64,000 nucleotides of DNA from Sphingomonas pseudosanguinis (GTDB lineage: Bacteria; Pseudomonadota; Alphaproteobacteria; Sphingomonadales; Sphingomonadaceae): assembly GCF_014196255.1 (NCBI RefSeq), contig NZ_JACIDH010000005.1, forward strand, positions 62,001-126,000, read 5' to 3'. The translations under genes and the position numbers were made by a program. Under the pieces are notes generated by a model. The model worked only from the letters and a program-made list of their open reading frames with translations, made no database searches and had not been told where the DNA came from. Positions 33,083-42,618 of the stretch are shown in pieces (positions within the stretch are counted from its first letter, which is position 1; each line of letters opens with the position of its first letter).

Positions 33083-34717
33083 TTGGACATCGTCACGCTC
33101 AGCCTGTTTCTTCTGTTCGCCGTCGTCCTGAGCGGCATCATCTCGCGGGTGCTGCCCTCCGCCCTGCCCCGACCTTTGGTCCAGATCGCGCTGGGCGCGG
33201 TGATCGGCGGGATCGCGCAGATCCGGGTCGAGCTGGACCCGGAAATCTTCTTCCTGCTGTTCGTGCCGCCGCTGCTGTTCCTCGACGGCTGGCGCATCCC
33301 GAAGGACGAGTTGTTCCGCGACGCGGGCGCGGTGCTGGGGCTGGCGCTGGGGCTGGTGTTCCTGACGGTGCTGGGCATGGGGCTGTTCATCCACTGGATG
33401 ATTCCGGCCGTGCCCTATGCGGTCGCCTTCGCGCTGGCCGCCGTGGTCTCGCCCACCGATCCGATCGCGGTATCGGCGATCGCGCAGAAGGCGCCGATCC
33501 CGAAGCGGATGATGCATATCCTGGAGGGGGAGTCGCTGCTCAACGACGCCTCGGGCCTCGTCTGCCTGCGTTTCGCGGTCGCGGCGGCGCTGACGGGCGC
33601 GTTTTCGCTGACCTCCGCCTCGCTCACCTTCCTGTGGATGGCGGTATCGGGCGTCGGACTGGGCGTCGCCATCGCCTGGGGCACGATCAACGCCAAGAAC
33701 ATCTTCGCGCGCCGTTTCGGCGACGATAGCGGGTCCAACATCCTGGTCAGCCTGCTGATCCCCTTCGCCGCCTATCTGGTCGCCGAGCATGTCGAGAGCT
33801 CGGGCGTGCTGGCGGCGGCGGCGGCGGGCATCGCCATGTCGTTCACCAACGTCTCGTCGGGTGCGAAGGCCGCGACCCGCATCCGCCGGCAGGCGGTGTG
33901 GGACATGCTGCAATTCACGCTGAACGGTATCATCTTCGTCCTGTTCGGCGAACAATTGCCGCAGGTGTTCGCCGGCGCGCGCGACACGGTGATGCTGACC
34001 GGGCATGACAGCGTCTGGTGGCTGGGCCTGTATGTCATCGCGATCGTCGCCGGGCTGGCGGCGCTGCGCTTCGCCTGGACCTGGGTCGCGCTGCGCCTGA
34101 CCCTGTTCCGGCAGCGCAACGATCCACAGCGGACCAGCCCGCCCCGCCGGGTCATCACGGCGATGTCGGTCGCGGGCGCACGCGGTGCGATCACGCTGGC
34201 GGGTGCGCTGACCCTGCCGCTGACGCTGAACGACGGCACCCCCTTTCCGGCGCGCGATCTGGTCATCTTCTTGGCGTGCGGGGTCATCCTGTTCTCGCTG
34301 GTGATCGCCAGCCTGACGCTGCCGCTGCTGCTGCGCGGGCTGGCGCTGCCACTCGAGGATGCGAACAACGAGCTGGACCGCACCCGCGTCGCCGCCGCCA
34401 AGGCCGCGATCGCCGAGCTGGAGCGGTTGCAGCACGAAATGGCCGAGGGCCGCGACGATGCCGACCAATATGTCGAGATCGCCTCGCGCCTGATGGACGG
34501 CTATCGCACGCGCATCGACACGCTGGAGGGCGATACCGATCCCGACGAGGCGCGGCGCATGGAAGCACTGGAACGCAAGATGCGGCTGGCCGCGATCCGG
34601 GCCGAGCGGCGGGTGGTGTTCGACCTTCTGAACGCCCGCGTCATCGGTTCCGAGACCGCCGGCAAGCTGGGCCGCGAACTGGATCTGCTCGACACGCGCC
34701 TGTCCGCGCAGGTGTGA
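33083..34717 (+). CDS. Na+/H+ antiporter, CPA1 (NhaP/NHE) family
   Basis: A 544-residue membrane protein with about 12 transmembrane segments over residues 1-420 and a soluble, helical C-terminal tail (about 425-544) rich in acidic and basic residues. Family signatures include FVPPLLFLDGWRI, VVSPTDPIAVSAIA with the ion-binding aspartate, LEGESLLNDASGLV with the NDxSG-type motif, and AGARGAITLAGAL. This is the TIGR00831-type bacterial sodium/proton exchanger, exchanging cytoplasmic Na+ for H+ in pH and salt homeostasis. The start is TTG at 33083, with AAAGG about 7 nt upstream. It has no coupled neighbours; the next gene is 87 bp downstream. Confidence 0.92.
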   Translation: MDIVTLSLFLLFAVVLSGIISRVLPSALPRPLVQIALGAVIGGIAQIRVELDPEIFFLLFVPPLLFLDGWRIPKDELFRDAGAVLGLALGLVFLTVLGMGLFIHWMIPAVPYAVAFALAAVVSPTDPIAVSAIAQKAPIPKRMMHILEGESLLNDASGLVCLRFAVAAALTGAFSLTSASLTFLWMAVSGVGLGVAIAWGTINAKNIFARRFGDDSGSNILVSLLIPFAAYLVAEHVESSGVLAAAAAGIAMSFTNVSSGAKAATRIRRQAVWDMLQFTLNGIIFVLFGEQLPQVFAGARDTVMLTGHDSVWWLGLYVIAIVAGLAALRFAWTWVALRLTLFRQRNDPQRTSPPRRVITAMSVAGARGAITLAGALTLPLTLNDGTPFPARDLVIFLACGVILFSLVIASLTLPLLLRGLALPLEDANNELDRTRVAAAKAAIAELERLQHEMAEGRDDADQYVEIASRLMDGYRTRIDTLEGDTDPDEARRMEALERKMRLAAIRAERRVVFDLLNARVIGSETAGKLGRELDLLDTRLSAQV

Positions 34718-34804
34718 TACCTGTCGTTCCGCATCAGGGCGCTTGCACGACGCGTGGAATTATCGTGTCTTTCGCGCGGGGTTACTGGATGGGGAGGGCA
34801 CGAC

Positions 34805-35812
34805 ATGCAGACCGAGGGTCATGGGGCCGGGGCGGCACGCTGCCTGAATTGCGGGGCCGATCTGGTCGGCGATTATTGCCACGTCTGTGGCCAGTCGACG
34901 CATATCCACCGCACGCTGGGCGCGTGGTGGCATGATTTTAGCCATGGCGTGCTGCATATCGAGGGGCAGGTCTGGCGGACCATCGCCTTCCTCTTCACCC
35001 GCCCCGGCGAGCTGACCCGGCGCTATATCGCGGGCGAGCGGCGGCGCTTCCTGTCACCGCTCGCGCTGTATCTGTTCAGCGTCTTCCTGCTCTACATCGC
35101 CTATTCGACGCTGGGCGGCTTCGCGACGCTGAGCGCCCCCGGCACCGAACAGGCCGTCACCGAATTGCGGGCCGAGGTGACCAGGACGGAAGGCCGCATT
35201 GCCGCGCTCGACCGGCAGCGCGCCGCGATGCTGGCCACGCGGCAGGATGTGACCGCAATCGACCGGCAACGCGCCCGGCTGGCCGAGCGGCAGCATGATC
35301 TGGAGGTCACCAGCATGGCACTGGGCGGCGACCTGACCGAGGCATCAGCGAACGGCGAAAGCCATGGCGCGCGGCGGATCACCGGCTGGCAATCGCTCGA
35401 CGAGAAGATCGTCCATGCCATTCGCGATCCCGAGCTGCTGATCTTCAAGATGGAGGCCAATGGCTATAAATTCTCCTGGGCGCTGATCCTGATCTCGATG
35501 CCGTTCATGGGCCTGCTCTTCGCCTGGAAGCGCGGGGTGGCGATCTTCGACCATGCCGTCTTCGTCACCTATTCGCTCAGCTTCATCTGCCTGTTGATGG
35601 TCGCGATGATCCTGTGGACGCGGGCGGCGCATCTGCCCGGCGTCGGCCTGCTCATGCTCGCCTTTCCCGTGCATCTGTTCCAGCAGGTGCGCGGCGCCTA
35701 TCGGCTGGGCCGCCCCGCCGCGCTGGTCATGACGGTGGCGATTTTGATGATGGCGATGCTCGTCCTGTCGCTCTGGATCATCGCGCTGCTGGCGTTGGGC
35801 ATGGCGCATTGA
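34805..35812 (+). CDS. DUF3667 membrane protein with N-terminal zinc ribbon
   Basis: A 335-residue protein. A four-cysteine zinc-ribbon opens it (C13, C16, C25, C28; CLNCGADLVGDYCHVCGQ), followed by the DUF3667 segment with FSHGVLHIEGQVWRT and RPGELTRRYIAGERRRFLSP. One membrane helix follows near 80-100, then a charged helical region (about 110-190, coiled-coil-like LDRQRAAML and IDRQRARLAERQ) and three or four C-terminal membrane helices. Function is unknown for the family. The ATG at 34805 places the zinc ribbon near the start as in relatives. It follows the antiporter by 87 bp, but a functional link is not evident. Confidence 0.85.
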   Translation: MQTEGHGAGAARCLNCGADLVGDYCHVCGQSTHIHRTLGAWWHDFSHGVLHIEGQVWRTIAFLFTRPGELTRRYIAGERRRFLSPLALYLFSVFLLYIAYSTLGGFATLSAPGTEQAVTELRAEVTRTEGRIAALDRQRAAMLATRQDVTAIDRQRARLAERQHDLEVTSMALGGDLTEASANGESHGARRITGWQSLDEKIVHAIRDPELLIFKMEANGYKFSWALILISMPFMGLLFAWKRGVAIFDHAVFVTYSLSFICLLMVAMILWTRAAHLPGVGLLMLAFPVHLFQQVRGAYRLGRPAALVMTVAILMMAMLVLSLWIIALLALGMAH

Positions 35813-35886
35813 GCCGCCAATCCATTGCAATGCGGCCGGGCTAGATCCGACGCGCAAAAAGGGTGGACGCCCCCGATCCACCTCGC

Positions 35887-35908
35887 CATGATACCAAAAC
35901 ATATCATG
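35887..35908. promoter_or_regulatory. 22-bp perfect palindrome upstream of the mannosidase operon
   Basis: CATGATA (35887-35893) and TATCATG (35902-35908) are perfect inverted halves separated by 8 bp. The site is the only AT-rich symmetric element in the 286-bp gap before the beta-mannosidase gene. It is a plausible repressor or activator site for the glycosidase operon, but no regulator gene is adjacent and the site is about 190 bp from the chosen start. Confidence 0.4.
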
Positions 35909-36098
35909 AGAATACCGGCGAGCGACAAGCCGGTGGATTTGGGGGTCTGGGGTGGCGAGGAAGAGCCTGACACGACGGGGAAATTTTCCGTTCGCCGCCG
36001 CTCGCCCCGGCTCCGGCGATATGCATCGGCATCTGTCCACCGCCCTGGGCCTGCGTCGCGACGCGACCGTCGGGGCGCCGTTTTCGGGGAAAATCGTC

Positions 36099-38684
36099 TT
36101 GAAACATCGCCTCGGCCTCATCCTGGCCGCGCTTGCCCTTCCCTTCCCCGCGCTGGCCGCGCCCAAGACGGTGGCGACGCTCGACCGCTGGCAGGTGCGG
36201 ATCGACCCGAAGGACGCGTCCGCCGCCAGCGCGCATCCGAAAGCGGCGAACTGGCTGAGCGCCACCGTGCCGGGCAGCGTGCAGCAGGACCTGATCGCCG
36301 CCAACATCGTGCCCGATCCCTATAAGGGCGCGAACGAGGCCCCGATCCAATGGGCGGGCCTGACCGGCTGGCAATATCGCACCAATCTGGACGTGAGCCC
36401 CGAGATGCTGCGCCGCGATCACCTGGACCTGGTGTTCGACGGGCTGGACACCTTCGCGACCGTGACGGTCAACGGCCAGCCCCTGTTGTCGGCGGACAAT
36501 GCCCATCGCCGCTGGCGCGCCGATGCCAAGCCGTTACTGAAGGCGGGCGCGAACGAGATCGTCGTGACCTTCGCCTCGCCGATCAAGACGCTCCAGCCGA
36601 TGGTGCTGGCCGAGAAGCATCCGCTGCCCGGCGAATATGACTCGCCTTACGGCGACGAGCCCAAGGGCGTTCAAACCTCGCCCTATATCCGCAAGCCGAA
36701 ATACCAATATGGCTGGGACTGGGCGCCGCGCATCGTCAATGTCGGCATCTGGCGGCCCGCCCGTCTCGAGGCGTGGGACGCCGCGCGCATCGACAACCTC
36801 CGCATCGAGCAGGAAGCGCTGACCGATGCCGAGGCGCGCATCCTCGCCCGTGCCTCGGTCGTCGCGGACCGTACGCAGACGGGCCGCATGGACGTGACCG
36901 TCACCGGGCCCGACGGCAAGCGCATCCGCGTCCGTCGCGATGTCGCGCTCCAACCAGGCGAAAATGACGTCGTCGTCCCAGTCGCGATCACCAGGCCGCA
37001 ACGCTGGCAGCCGATCGGCTTCGGCGCGCATCCGCTCTACACGGTCAACGCCGCGCTCGCCGGGGCCGATGCGGTCGAAAAGCGCACCGGCCTGCGCACC
37101 GTCGAACTGGTGCGGAAGGACGGCAGCTTCGGGCTGAAGATCAACGGCAACGTCATCTTCGCCAAGGGCACCAACGTCATCCCGTTCGACGCCTTCCCGT
37201 CGCGCGTATCGCCTGCGACCGAGCGCCAGCTGCTGGAAAAGGCGGCGGCCGCCAACATGAACATCGTCCGCATCTGGGGCGGCGGCTATTATCCCGAGCA
37301 CAGCTTCTACGACGCCGCCGACGAGCTGGGCCTGATGGTCTGGCAGGACTTCATGTTCGGCGGCGCGGTCACGCCCCCTGACGCCAAGTTCCGCGAGAAT
37401 GTCCGGGTCGAGGCCGAGGAACAGGTCGCGCGCCTGCAATCGCATCCCTCGCTGGTCATCTGGGCGGGGAATAACGAGGTGCTGTCGGGCTGGGAAAACT
37501 GGTCGGATCGCAAGGCGTTCAAGAAGGCGGTCGGCCCGGACGAGCAGGAGCGGATCGGCACCGGCATGGCCGTGCTGTTCGACCGCGTGCTGCGCGAGGC
37601 AGTGACCAAGAATTCGCCCGGCATCCCCTATTGGCCCGGCTCGCCCTCGACCGATTATGAGGGGCCGACCGACACCGACAAGGATGGCGACCGCCATTTC
37701 TGGGACGTCTGGTCGGGCTCCAAGTCGATCGAGAATTACACCCTGAGCTGCCCGCGCTTCATGTCGGAATATGGCTTCCAGGCCTTCCCCGACCTGTCGA
37801 CCATCGCGACCTTCGCCGATCCGGCGGACTTCCGCATCGACAGCCCGGTGATGAAGGCGCACCAGAAGTTCCTGGCCGGTGAAGGCAATGACCGGATCAC
37901 CTTCTACCTGAAGCAGAATCTACGCGACCCGCGCGATTTCGCCGATCTGGTCTATCTGAGCCAGGCGATGCAGGCCCGCGCGATCGGCCTCGCCGCGCGT
38001 CACCACCGCGCCTGTCGGCCGGTGACGCTGGGTTCGCTCTATTGGCAGCTCAACGACAGCTGGCCCGCGATCAGCTGGTCGAGCATCGACTGGACCGGGC
38101 ATGACAAGATGCTCCAGCACGAGGTCCGCCGCTTCTTCGCACCCCAGACCATCGTCGCGGAGACCAAGCCCGGCGCGACACGGATCGCCCTGGTGTCCGA
38201 CGCCACCACGCCCAAGCCGCTCGGCTGGCGCGTCACCGGATACGGCATGGACGGCCGCAAGCTGGGTTCGCAATCGGGCAGCGTGACGATGGCGGCCGCC
38301 TCGGCCAGCGATGTCGCGACGATCCCCGATGCGACGCTGTTCGCAGGCGCGGCGCCGGAGAGCAGCTACGGCGCCGCCGAACTGTTCGACGGCGACAAGG
38401 TCATCGCCCGCCAGATCATCGAGCGGAAGGTGCCGCGCGACATGCTCTACCCCGCGCCGGGCATCACCGCGCGCTGGGCGGGCAAGCAGTTGACGCTGAC
38501 CGCGCGCAACCTGGCGCGGCAGGTGCAGGTCAATTTCGGCACGACCGCCGCCGAACCCTCCGATGACGGCTTTGACCTGTTGCCCGGCGAGAGCATCACG
38601 CTCACCATTCAAAGCGACGCGGACGCCGCCACCCTGGCGCGCGAACTGAAAATCTACACCCTCGGTCCGAAGGACGCCCAGTGA
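36099..38684 (+). CDS. Exported beta-mannosidase, glycoside hydrolase family 2
   Basis: An 861-residue GH2 enzyme with a Sec signal (MKHRLGLILAALALPFPALAA). Domains are jelly roll (about 28-220), immunoglobulin-like (about 225-335), TIM barrel (about 340-680) and C-terminal sandwiches. Motifs specific to beta-mannosidases are YGWDWAPR (204-211), IRIWGGGYYPE as VRIWGGGYYPE, WQDFMF, acid/base E460 in WAGNNE and nucleophile E557 in MSEYGFQ. It should remove beta-1,4-mannose, such as the core mannose of N-glycans after alpha-mannoses are gone. The start is uncertain: I favour TTG at 36099, which has GGGGAAA upstream and yields the signal directly; GTG at 35952 is in frame but would bury it. The next gene overlaps its stop. 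Confidence 0.9.
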   Translation: MKHRLGLILAALALPFPALAAPKTVATLDRWQVRIDPKDASAASAHPKAANWLSATVPGSVQQDLIAANIVPDPYKGANEAPIQWAGLTGWQYRTNLDVSPEMLRRDHLDLVFDGLDTFATVTVNGQPLLSADNAHRRWRADAKPLLKAGANEIVVTFASPIKTLQPMVLAEKHPLPGEYDSPYGDEPKGVQTSPYIRKPKYQYGWDWAPRIVNVGIWRPARLEAWDAARIDNLRIEQEALTDAEARILARASVVADRTQTGRMDVTVTGPDGKRIRVRRDVALQPGENDVVVPVAITRPQRWQPIGFGAHPLYTVNAALAGADAVEKRTGLRTVELVRKDGSFGLKINGNVIFAKGTNVIPFDAFPSRVSPATERQLLEKAAAANMNIVRIWGGGYYPEHSFYDAADELGLMVWQDFMFGGAVTPPDAKFRENVRVEAEEQVARLQSHPSLVIWAGNNEVLSGWENWSDRKAFKKAVGPDEQERIGTGMAVLFDRVLREAVTKNSPGIPYWPGSPSTDYEGPTDTDKDGDRHFWDVWSGSKSIENYTLSCPRFMSEYGFQAFPDLSTIATFADPADFRIDSPVMKAHQKFLAGEGNDRITFYLKQNLRDPRDFADLVYLSQAMQARAIGLAARHHRACRPVTLGSLYWQLNDSWPAISWSSIDWTGHDKMLQHEVRRFFAPQTIVAETKPGATRIALVSDATTPKPLGWRVTGYGMDGRKLGSQSGSVTMAAASASDVATIPDATLFAGAAPESSYGAAELFDGDKVIARQIIERKVPRDMLYPAPGITARWAGKQLTLTARNLARQVQVNFGTTAAEPSDDGFDLLPGESITLTIQSDADAATLARELKIYTLGPKDAQ

Positions 38685-41197
38685 TCCCCTTCCTCCTCCT
38701 CGCCGCCGCCGGTCAGGCCGCCACCCCCGCCCTTCCCCCCGAAGCGCAGAAGCTGACCGTCGCGCAAAAGGCGGCACAGCTGGTCAACGAAGCCCCCGCC
38801 GAGCCCGCGCTGAACCTGCCCGCCTATGACTGGTGGAGCGAGGGGCTGCACGGCATCGCGCGCAACGGGCCGTCGACCGTCTTCCCGCAGGCGATGGGCA
38901 TGGCCGCGACCTGGGACACGGCGCTGATCCAGAAGGTCGGCGATGTCGTCGCCACCGAGGCGCGCGCCAAGTTCAATTCGCAGCCGCTGAACGCCGATCG
39001 CGGGCTGTATCAGGGCCTGACCATCTGGTCGCCCAACATCAACATCTTCCGCGATCCGCGCTGGGGCCGGGGCCAGGAAACGTACGGCGAGGACCCCTTC
39101 CTCACCAGCCGCATCGGCATCGCCTTCGTGCGCGGCCTGCAAGGCCCGGATCTGAAGCACCCAAAGGTCATCGCGACCGTCAAGCATATGGCGGTCCATT
39201 CCGGTCCCGAGGGCGGGCGCGACAGCTTCGACGTGATGGTGTCCCCGCGCGATCTGGAGGCGACGTACCTCCCCGCCTTCCGCGCCACGGTGACCGAGGG
39301 CAAGGCGCTGTCGTTGATGTGCGCGTACAACGCGATCCACGGCACGCCGGTCTGCGCCAACCCGATGCTGCTGACCCAGCGGCTGCGCACCGACTGGGGC
39401 TTTAACGGCCTTGTCGTGTCGGACTGCGATGCGGTCGGCAATATCTGGATGTTCCACCATGCCCAGCCCGACGCGCCCGCCGCAGCGGCGGCGGCGTTGC
39501 GCGCGGGCACCGACCTGAATTGCGGCAACGCCTATCGCTCGCTGCCTCAGGCGGTGGAGCGCGGCCTGATTACCGAGGGCGAGATCGACACCGCGCTCGC
39601 CCGTGCGCTGGCGGTGCGGCGGATGCTGACCGTCGACAGCCCCTGGAACCGCATCAAGCCCAGCGAGGTCGGCACCCCCGCCCACCGCGCGCTGGCGCTG
39701 GAGACGGCGCGCAAGGGCATCATCCTGCTCGACAATCCGAACGACCTGCTGCCGCTCAAGGGCAAGAAACTGGCGGTGTTCGGCGCGGATGCCGACGATC
39801 TGGGCGTGCTGGAGGGCAATTACCACGGCACCGCGATCAACCCCGTCACCCCGCTGGATGGAATCCGCGCCAAGTTCGGCCGCGATGTCCGCTATGCGCA
39901 AGGCTCGGTGCTGGCCGAAGGCGCGTTCGTGGTCGTCCCCGAAACCGCTTTGTCGGCGAACGGCAAGCCCGGCCTGACGGTCGAGACGATGGGCGCGAAC
40001 GGCCAGTGGACCGCCGCCGGTCAGGACCGCCGCATCGACTTCAACTACACCAAGACCGCACCCTTCCAGCGGCGCTGGACCGGCACGCTGACCCCGCCAG
40101 GGCCGGGCCAGTACAAGCTCCGCCTCGACGGCCCCGCCTGCTGGCACGCCTGCCCCGCGCATGATGCGGTGAAGCTCTATATCGACGACCAGCTGGTCGT
40201 GGACGATGTGATCGGCGGCAAGAAGCTGGAAACCACGATCGACGGCTCCGCGCCGCGCCGTATCCGCGTCGAGATCGATCACAAGGGCGGCGACGAGGGG
40301 CTGCGCCTGCAATGGCTCCCGCCCGCCGAGGCACTGACCGCCGAAGCGTTGAAGGTCGCCGGGACCGCCGATGTGCTGATTGCGGTAATCGGCCTGTCGC
40401 CCGATCTGGAGGGCGAGGCGCTGGGCGTCTCGGTCCCCGGCTTCGCAGGCGGCGACCGCACCGAGGTCGTCCTGCCCGAGCCGCAGCGCAAGCTGCTCGC
40501 CGCGCTTCAGGCGACCGGCAAGCCCGTGGTCGCGGTCGTCATGTCGGGCTCGGCGGTGTCGCTGGGCGACTTCAAGCCCGCCGCCACGCTGGCGGCCTTT
40601 TATCCGGGCACCGAGGGCGGCACCGCGCTGGCCGAGATCCTGGCCGGAGACGTGAACCCGTCGGGCCGCCTGCCCGTCACCATCTACAGCTCGACCGCCG
40701 ACCTGCCCGCCTTCGCCGATTACGGCATGAAGGAGCGCACCTATCGCTACTTCACCGGCAAGCCCGCCTGGGGCTTCGGGCACGGCCTGAGCTATACCAA
40801 GTTCGACTATGGCCAGCCGACCGTCACCGCCAGCGTCGCGGCGGGCCAGCCGGTCGATGTCGCGGTGCAACTGCGCAATATCGGCCAGCGTGCGGGCGAA
40901 GAGGTGGCGCAGGCCTATCTGGTCCCGCCCGCCACCGACGAGAAGCTGGTGCTGACCGACCCCGTGCTGCAACGCCAGCTGGTCGGCTTCACCCGTGTCG
41001 CATTGAAGCCCGGTCAGGCGGGCACGGCGCGCTTCACCATCGATCCGCGTATGATGAGCCAGGTCTGGCGCGACGGCACCCGCCGCATCCTGCCGGGCAC
41101 CTACAAGCTCTATATCGGTGGCGGCCAGCCGGGCGACGGTGCTGGCCAGTGGACCCAGTTCACCGTGACCGGCCAGGCGCAGGACCTGCCCAAGTGA
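38681..41197 (+). CDS. GH3 glycosidase with PA14 insert, beta-xylosidase-like
   Basis: An 838-residue GH3 enzyme, GTG start overlapping the previous stop, with a short signal (MIPFLLLAAAGQAA). The barrel (about 25-320) contains FRDPRWGRGQETYGEDP, VKHMAVHSGPE and nucleophile D248 in LVVSDCDAV. The SDCDAV form and the MCAYNAIHGTPVCAN loop resemble GH3 beta-xylosidases rather than beta-glucosidases. A PA14 domain (about 422-548, with KLYIDDQLVVDD) is inserted in the second domain, followed by WGFGHGLSYTKF and a fibronectin-like end. In an operon of N-glycan-trimming enzymes, removal of the core beta-1,2-xylose of plant N-glycans is a good hypothesis. Family certain, specificity inferred. Confidence 0.88.
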   Translation: MIPFLLLAAAGQAATPALPPEAQKLTVAQKAAQLVNEAPAEPALNLPAYDWWSEGLHGIARNGPSTVFPQAMGMAATWDTALIQKVGDVVATEARAKFNSQPLNADRGLYQGLTIWSPNINIFRDPRWGRGQETYGEDPFLTSRIGIAFVRGLQGPDLKHPKVIATVKHMAVHSGPEGGRDSFDVMVSPRDLEATYLPAFRATVTEGKALSLMCAYNAIHGTPVCANPMLLTQRLRTDWGFNGLVVSDCDAVGNIWMFHHAQPDAPAAAAAALRAGTDLNCGNAYRSLPQAVERGLITEGEIDTALARALAVRRMLTVDSPWNRIKPSEVGTPAHRALALETARKGIILLDNPNDLLPLKGKKLAVFGADADDLGVLEGNYHGTAINPVTPLDGIRAKFGRDVRYAQGSVLAEGAFVVVPETALSANGKPGLTVETMGANGQWTAAGQDRRIDFNYTKTAPFQRRWTGTLTPPGPGQYKLRLDGPACWHACPAHDAVKLYIDDQLVVDDVIGGKKLETTIDGSAPRRIRVEIDHKGGDEGLRLQWLPPAEALTAEALKVAGTADVLIAVIGLSPDLEGEALGVSVPGFAGGDRTEVVLPEPQRKLLAALQATGKPVVAVVMSGSAVSLGDFKPAATLAAFYPGTEGGTALAEILAGDVNPSGRLPVTIYSSTADLPAFADYGMKERTYRYFTGKPAWGFGHGLSYTKFDYGQPTVTASVAAGQPVDVAVQLRNIGQRAGEEVAQAYLVPPATDEKLVLTDPVLQRQLVGFTRVALKPGQAGTARFTIDPRMMSQVWRDGTRRILPGTYKLYIGGGQPGDGAGQWTQFTVTGQAQDLPK

Positions 41198-42618
41198 CCC
41201 CGAACCGTCGTGAACTGATCGCCGGCGGCGCGGCGCTCGCCGCCGCCCCCGCCTTCGCCGCCGCGCCCGGCTTCGTCAGCAAGCGCCCGCCGGTCGCCGA
41301 ACGCCGTTTCGTGTCGAAGGCGGTCGAGGCGGAGATCACCCGTATCTCCAAGCTGATCGCCGATCCCGAACTCCGCTGGATGTTCGGCAATTGCTATCCC
41401 AACACGCTCGACACCACGGTGCTGTCGCTGGGCGAGGTGAACGGCAAGGCCGATGCCTTCGTCATCACTGGTGACATCCCCTGCCTGTGGCTACGGGACT
41501 CGGCGGCGCAGCTGCGGCCCTATCTGCATCTGGCGAAGCGCGATCCGGCGCTGGGGCGGCTGTTCCGGGGGCTGATCGGGCGACAGGCGCGGTCGATTCT
41601 GATCGACCCCTACGCCAACGCCTTCATGCAGGACCCGACCGCCAGGACGAACCTCAGCTGGGCGCTGAAGGACGATACCGACATGAAGCCCGGTGTCGCC
41701 GAGCGGAAGTGGGAGATCGACTCTCTCTGCTACGCGATCCGGCTGGCGCATGACTATTGGCGTGAGACGGGCGACACGACGCCCTTCGACGCCGAGTGGA
41801 AAGCCTCCGCACGGGCCATCGTGAAGACCTTCCGCGAGCAGCAGCGCAAGGAAGGCCCCGGCCCCTATCGCTTCCGCCGCTCCGCGCCTGAGCCGACCGA
41901 GACGCTCTATCGCGGCACCGGCCTGCCGACGCGTCCCAACGGCATGATCCATTCGGGCTTCCGCCCCTCGGACGATGCCTGCCTTTACGGCCAGTTCGTG
42001 CCCGCCAATCTGTTCGCGATGACGACGTTGCGCGAACTTGCCGCGCTGTCGAACGCGGTCGGCGAGGCCGCTCTGGCGCAGGACGCGACCGCGCTGGCCG
42101 CCGAGGTGGAGGCCGCGCTCAAGCAGTTCGGCACGATGACCCTGCCCAGCGGCAAACGCGTCTGGGCCTATGAGGTCGATGGCTATGGCAATACCGTCTT
42201 CATGGACGACGCCAATGTGCCGTCGCTATCGGGTCTCGCCTATCTTCGCTGCGTCGATGCGGCCGATCCGCTGTGGCAGCGGACGCTTGCGGCCTGCTGG
42301 AGCAAGGACAATCCCTGGTATTTCGAGGGCAAGGCGCTGACCGGTATCGGCGGCCCGCACACCGGCCCGGGCCAGGTCTGGCCGATGTCGATCATCACCC
42401 GTGCGCTGACCTCGACCGACCCTGTGCTGCTGCGCAACAGCCTGTCGATGATCCGTGGATCGCACGGGCATACGGGCTTCATTCACGAAGGGGTCGATAT
42501 TGACGATCCCACCAAGTTCACACGCGACTGGTTCGCCTGGGCCAATGGCCTGTTCGGCGAGCTGATCGTCCATGTCGCGGCCACCCGGCCGGAATTATTG
42601 CGGGAGACGTTCGCATGA
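41194..42618 (+). CDS. Exported alpha-1,6-mannosidase-like GH125
   Basis: A 474-residue GH125 (formerly DUF1237) protein. The GTG start overlaps the GH3 stop. The N-terminus MTPNRRELIAGGAALAAAPAFAAA reads as a twin-arginine signal. Conserved stretches include ITGDIPCLWLRDSAAQLRPY (catalytic-barrel WLRDS), YANAFM, KWEIDSLCYAIRLA, MIHSGFRPSDDA, MDDANVPSLSG, TGIGGPHTGPGQVWPM and HEGVDIDDPTKFTRDWFAWAN. Known members are metal-independent inverting exo-alpha-1,6-mannosidases that act on N-glycan mannose branches, which fits the adjoining GH92 and beta-mannosidase. It overlaps the GH92 start by 4 bp. Confidence 0.93.
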   Translation: MTPNRRELIAGGAALAAAPAFAAAPGFVSKRPPVAERRFVSKAVEAEITRISKLIADPELRWMFGNCYPNTLDTTVLSLGEVNGKADAFVITGDIPCLWLRDSAAQLRPYLHLAKRDPALGRLFRGLIGRQARSILIDPYANAFMQDPTARTNLSWALKDDTDMKPGVAERKWEIDSLCYAIRLAHDYWRETGDTTPFDAEWKASARAIVKTFREQQRKEGPGPYRFRRSAPEPTETLYRGTGLPTRPNGMIHSGFRPSDDACLYGQFVPANLFAMTTLRELAALSNAVGEAALAQDATALAAEVEAALKQFGTMTLPSGKRVWAYEVDGYGNTVFMDDANVPSLSGLAYLRCVDAADPLWQRTLAACWSKDNPWYFEGKALTGIGGPHTGPGQVWPMSIITRALTSTDPVLLRNSLSMIRGSHGHTGFIHEGVDIDDPTKFTRDWFAWANGLFGELIVHVAATRPELLRETFA

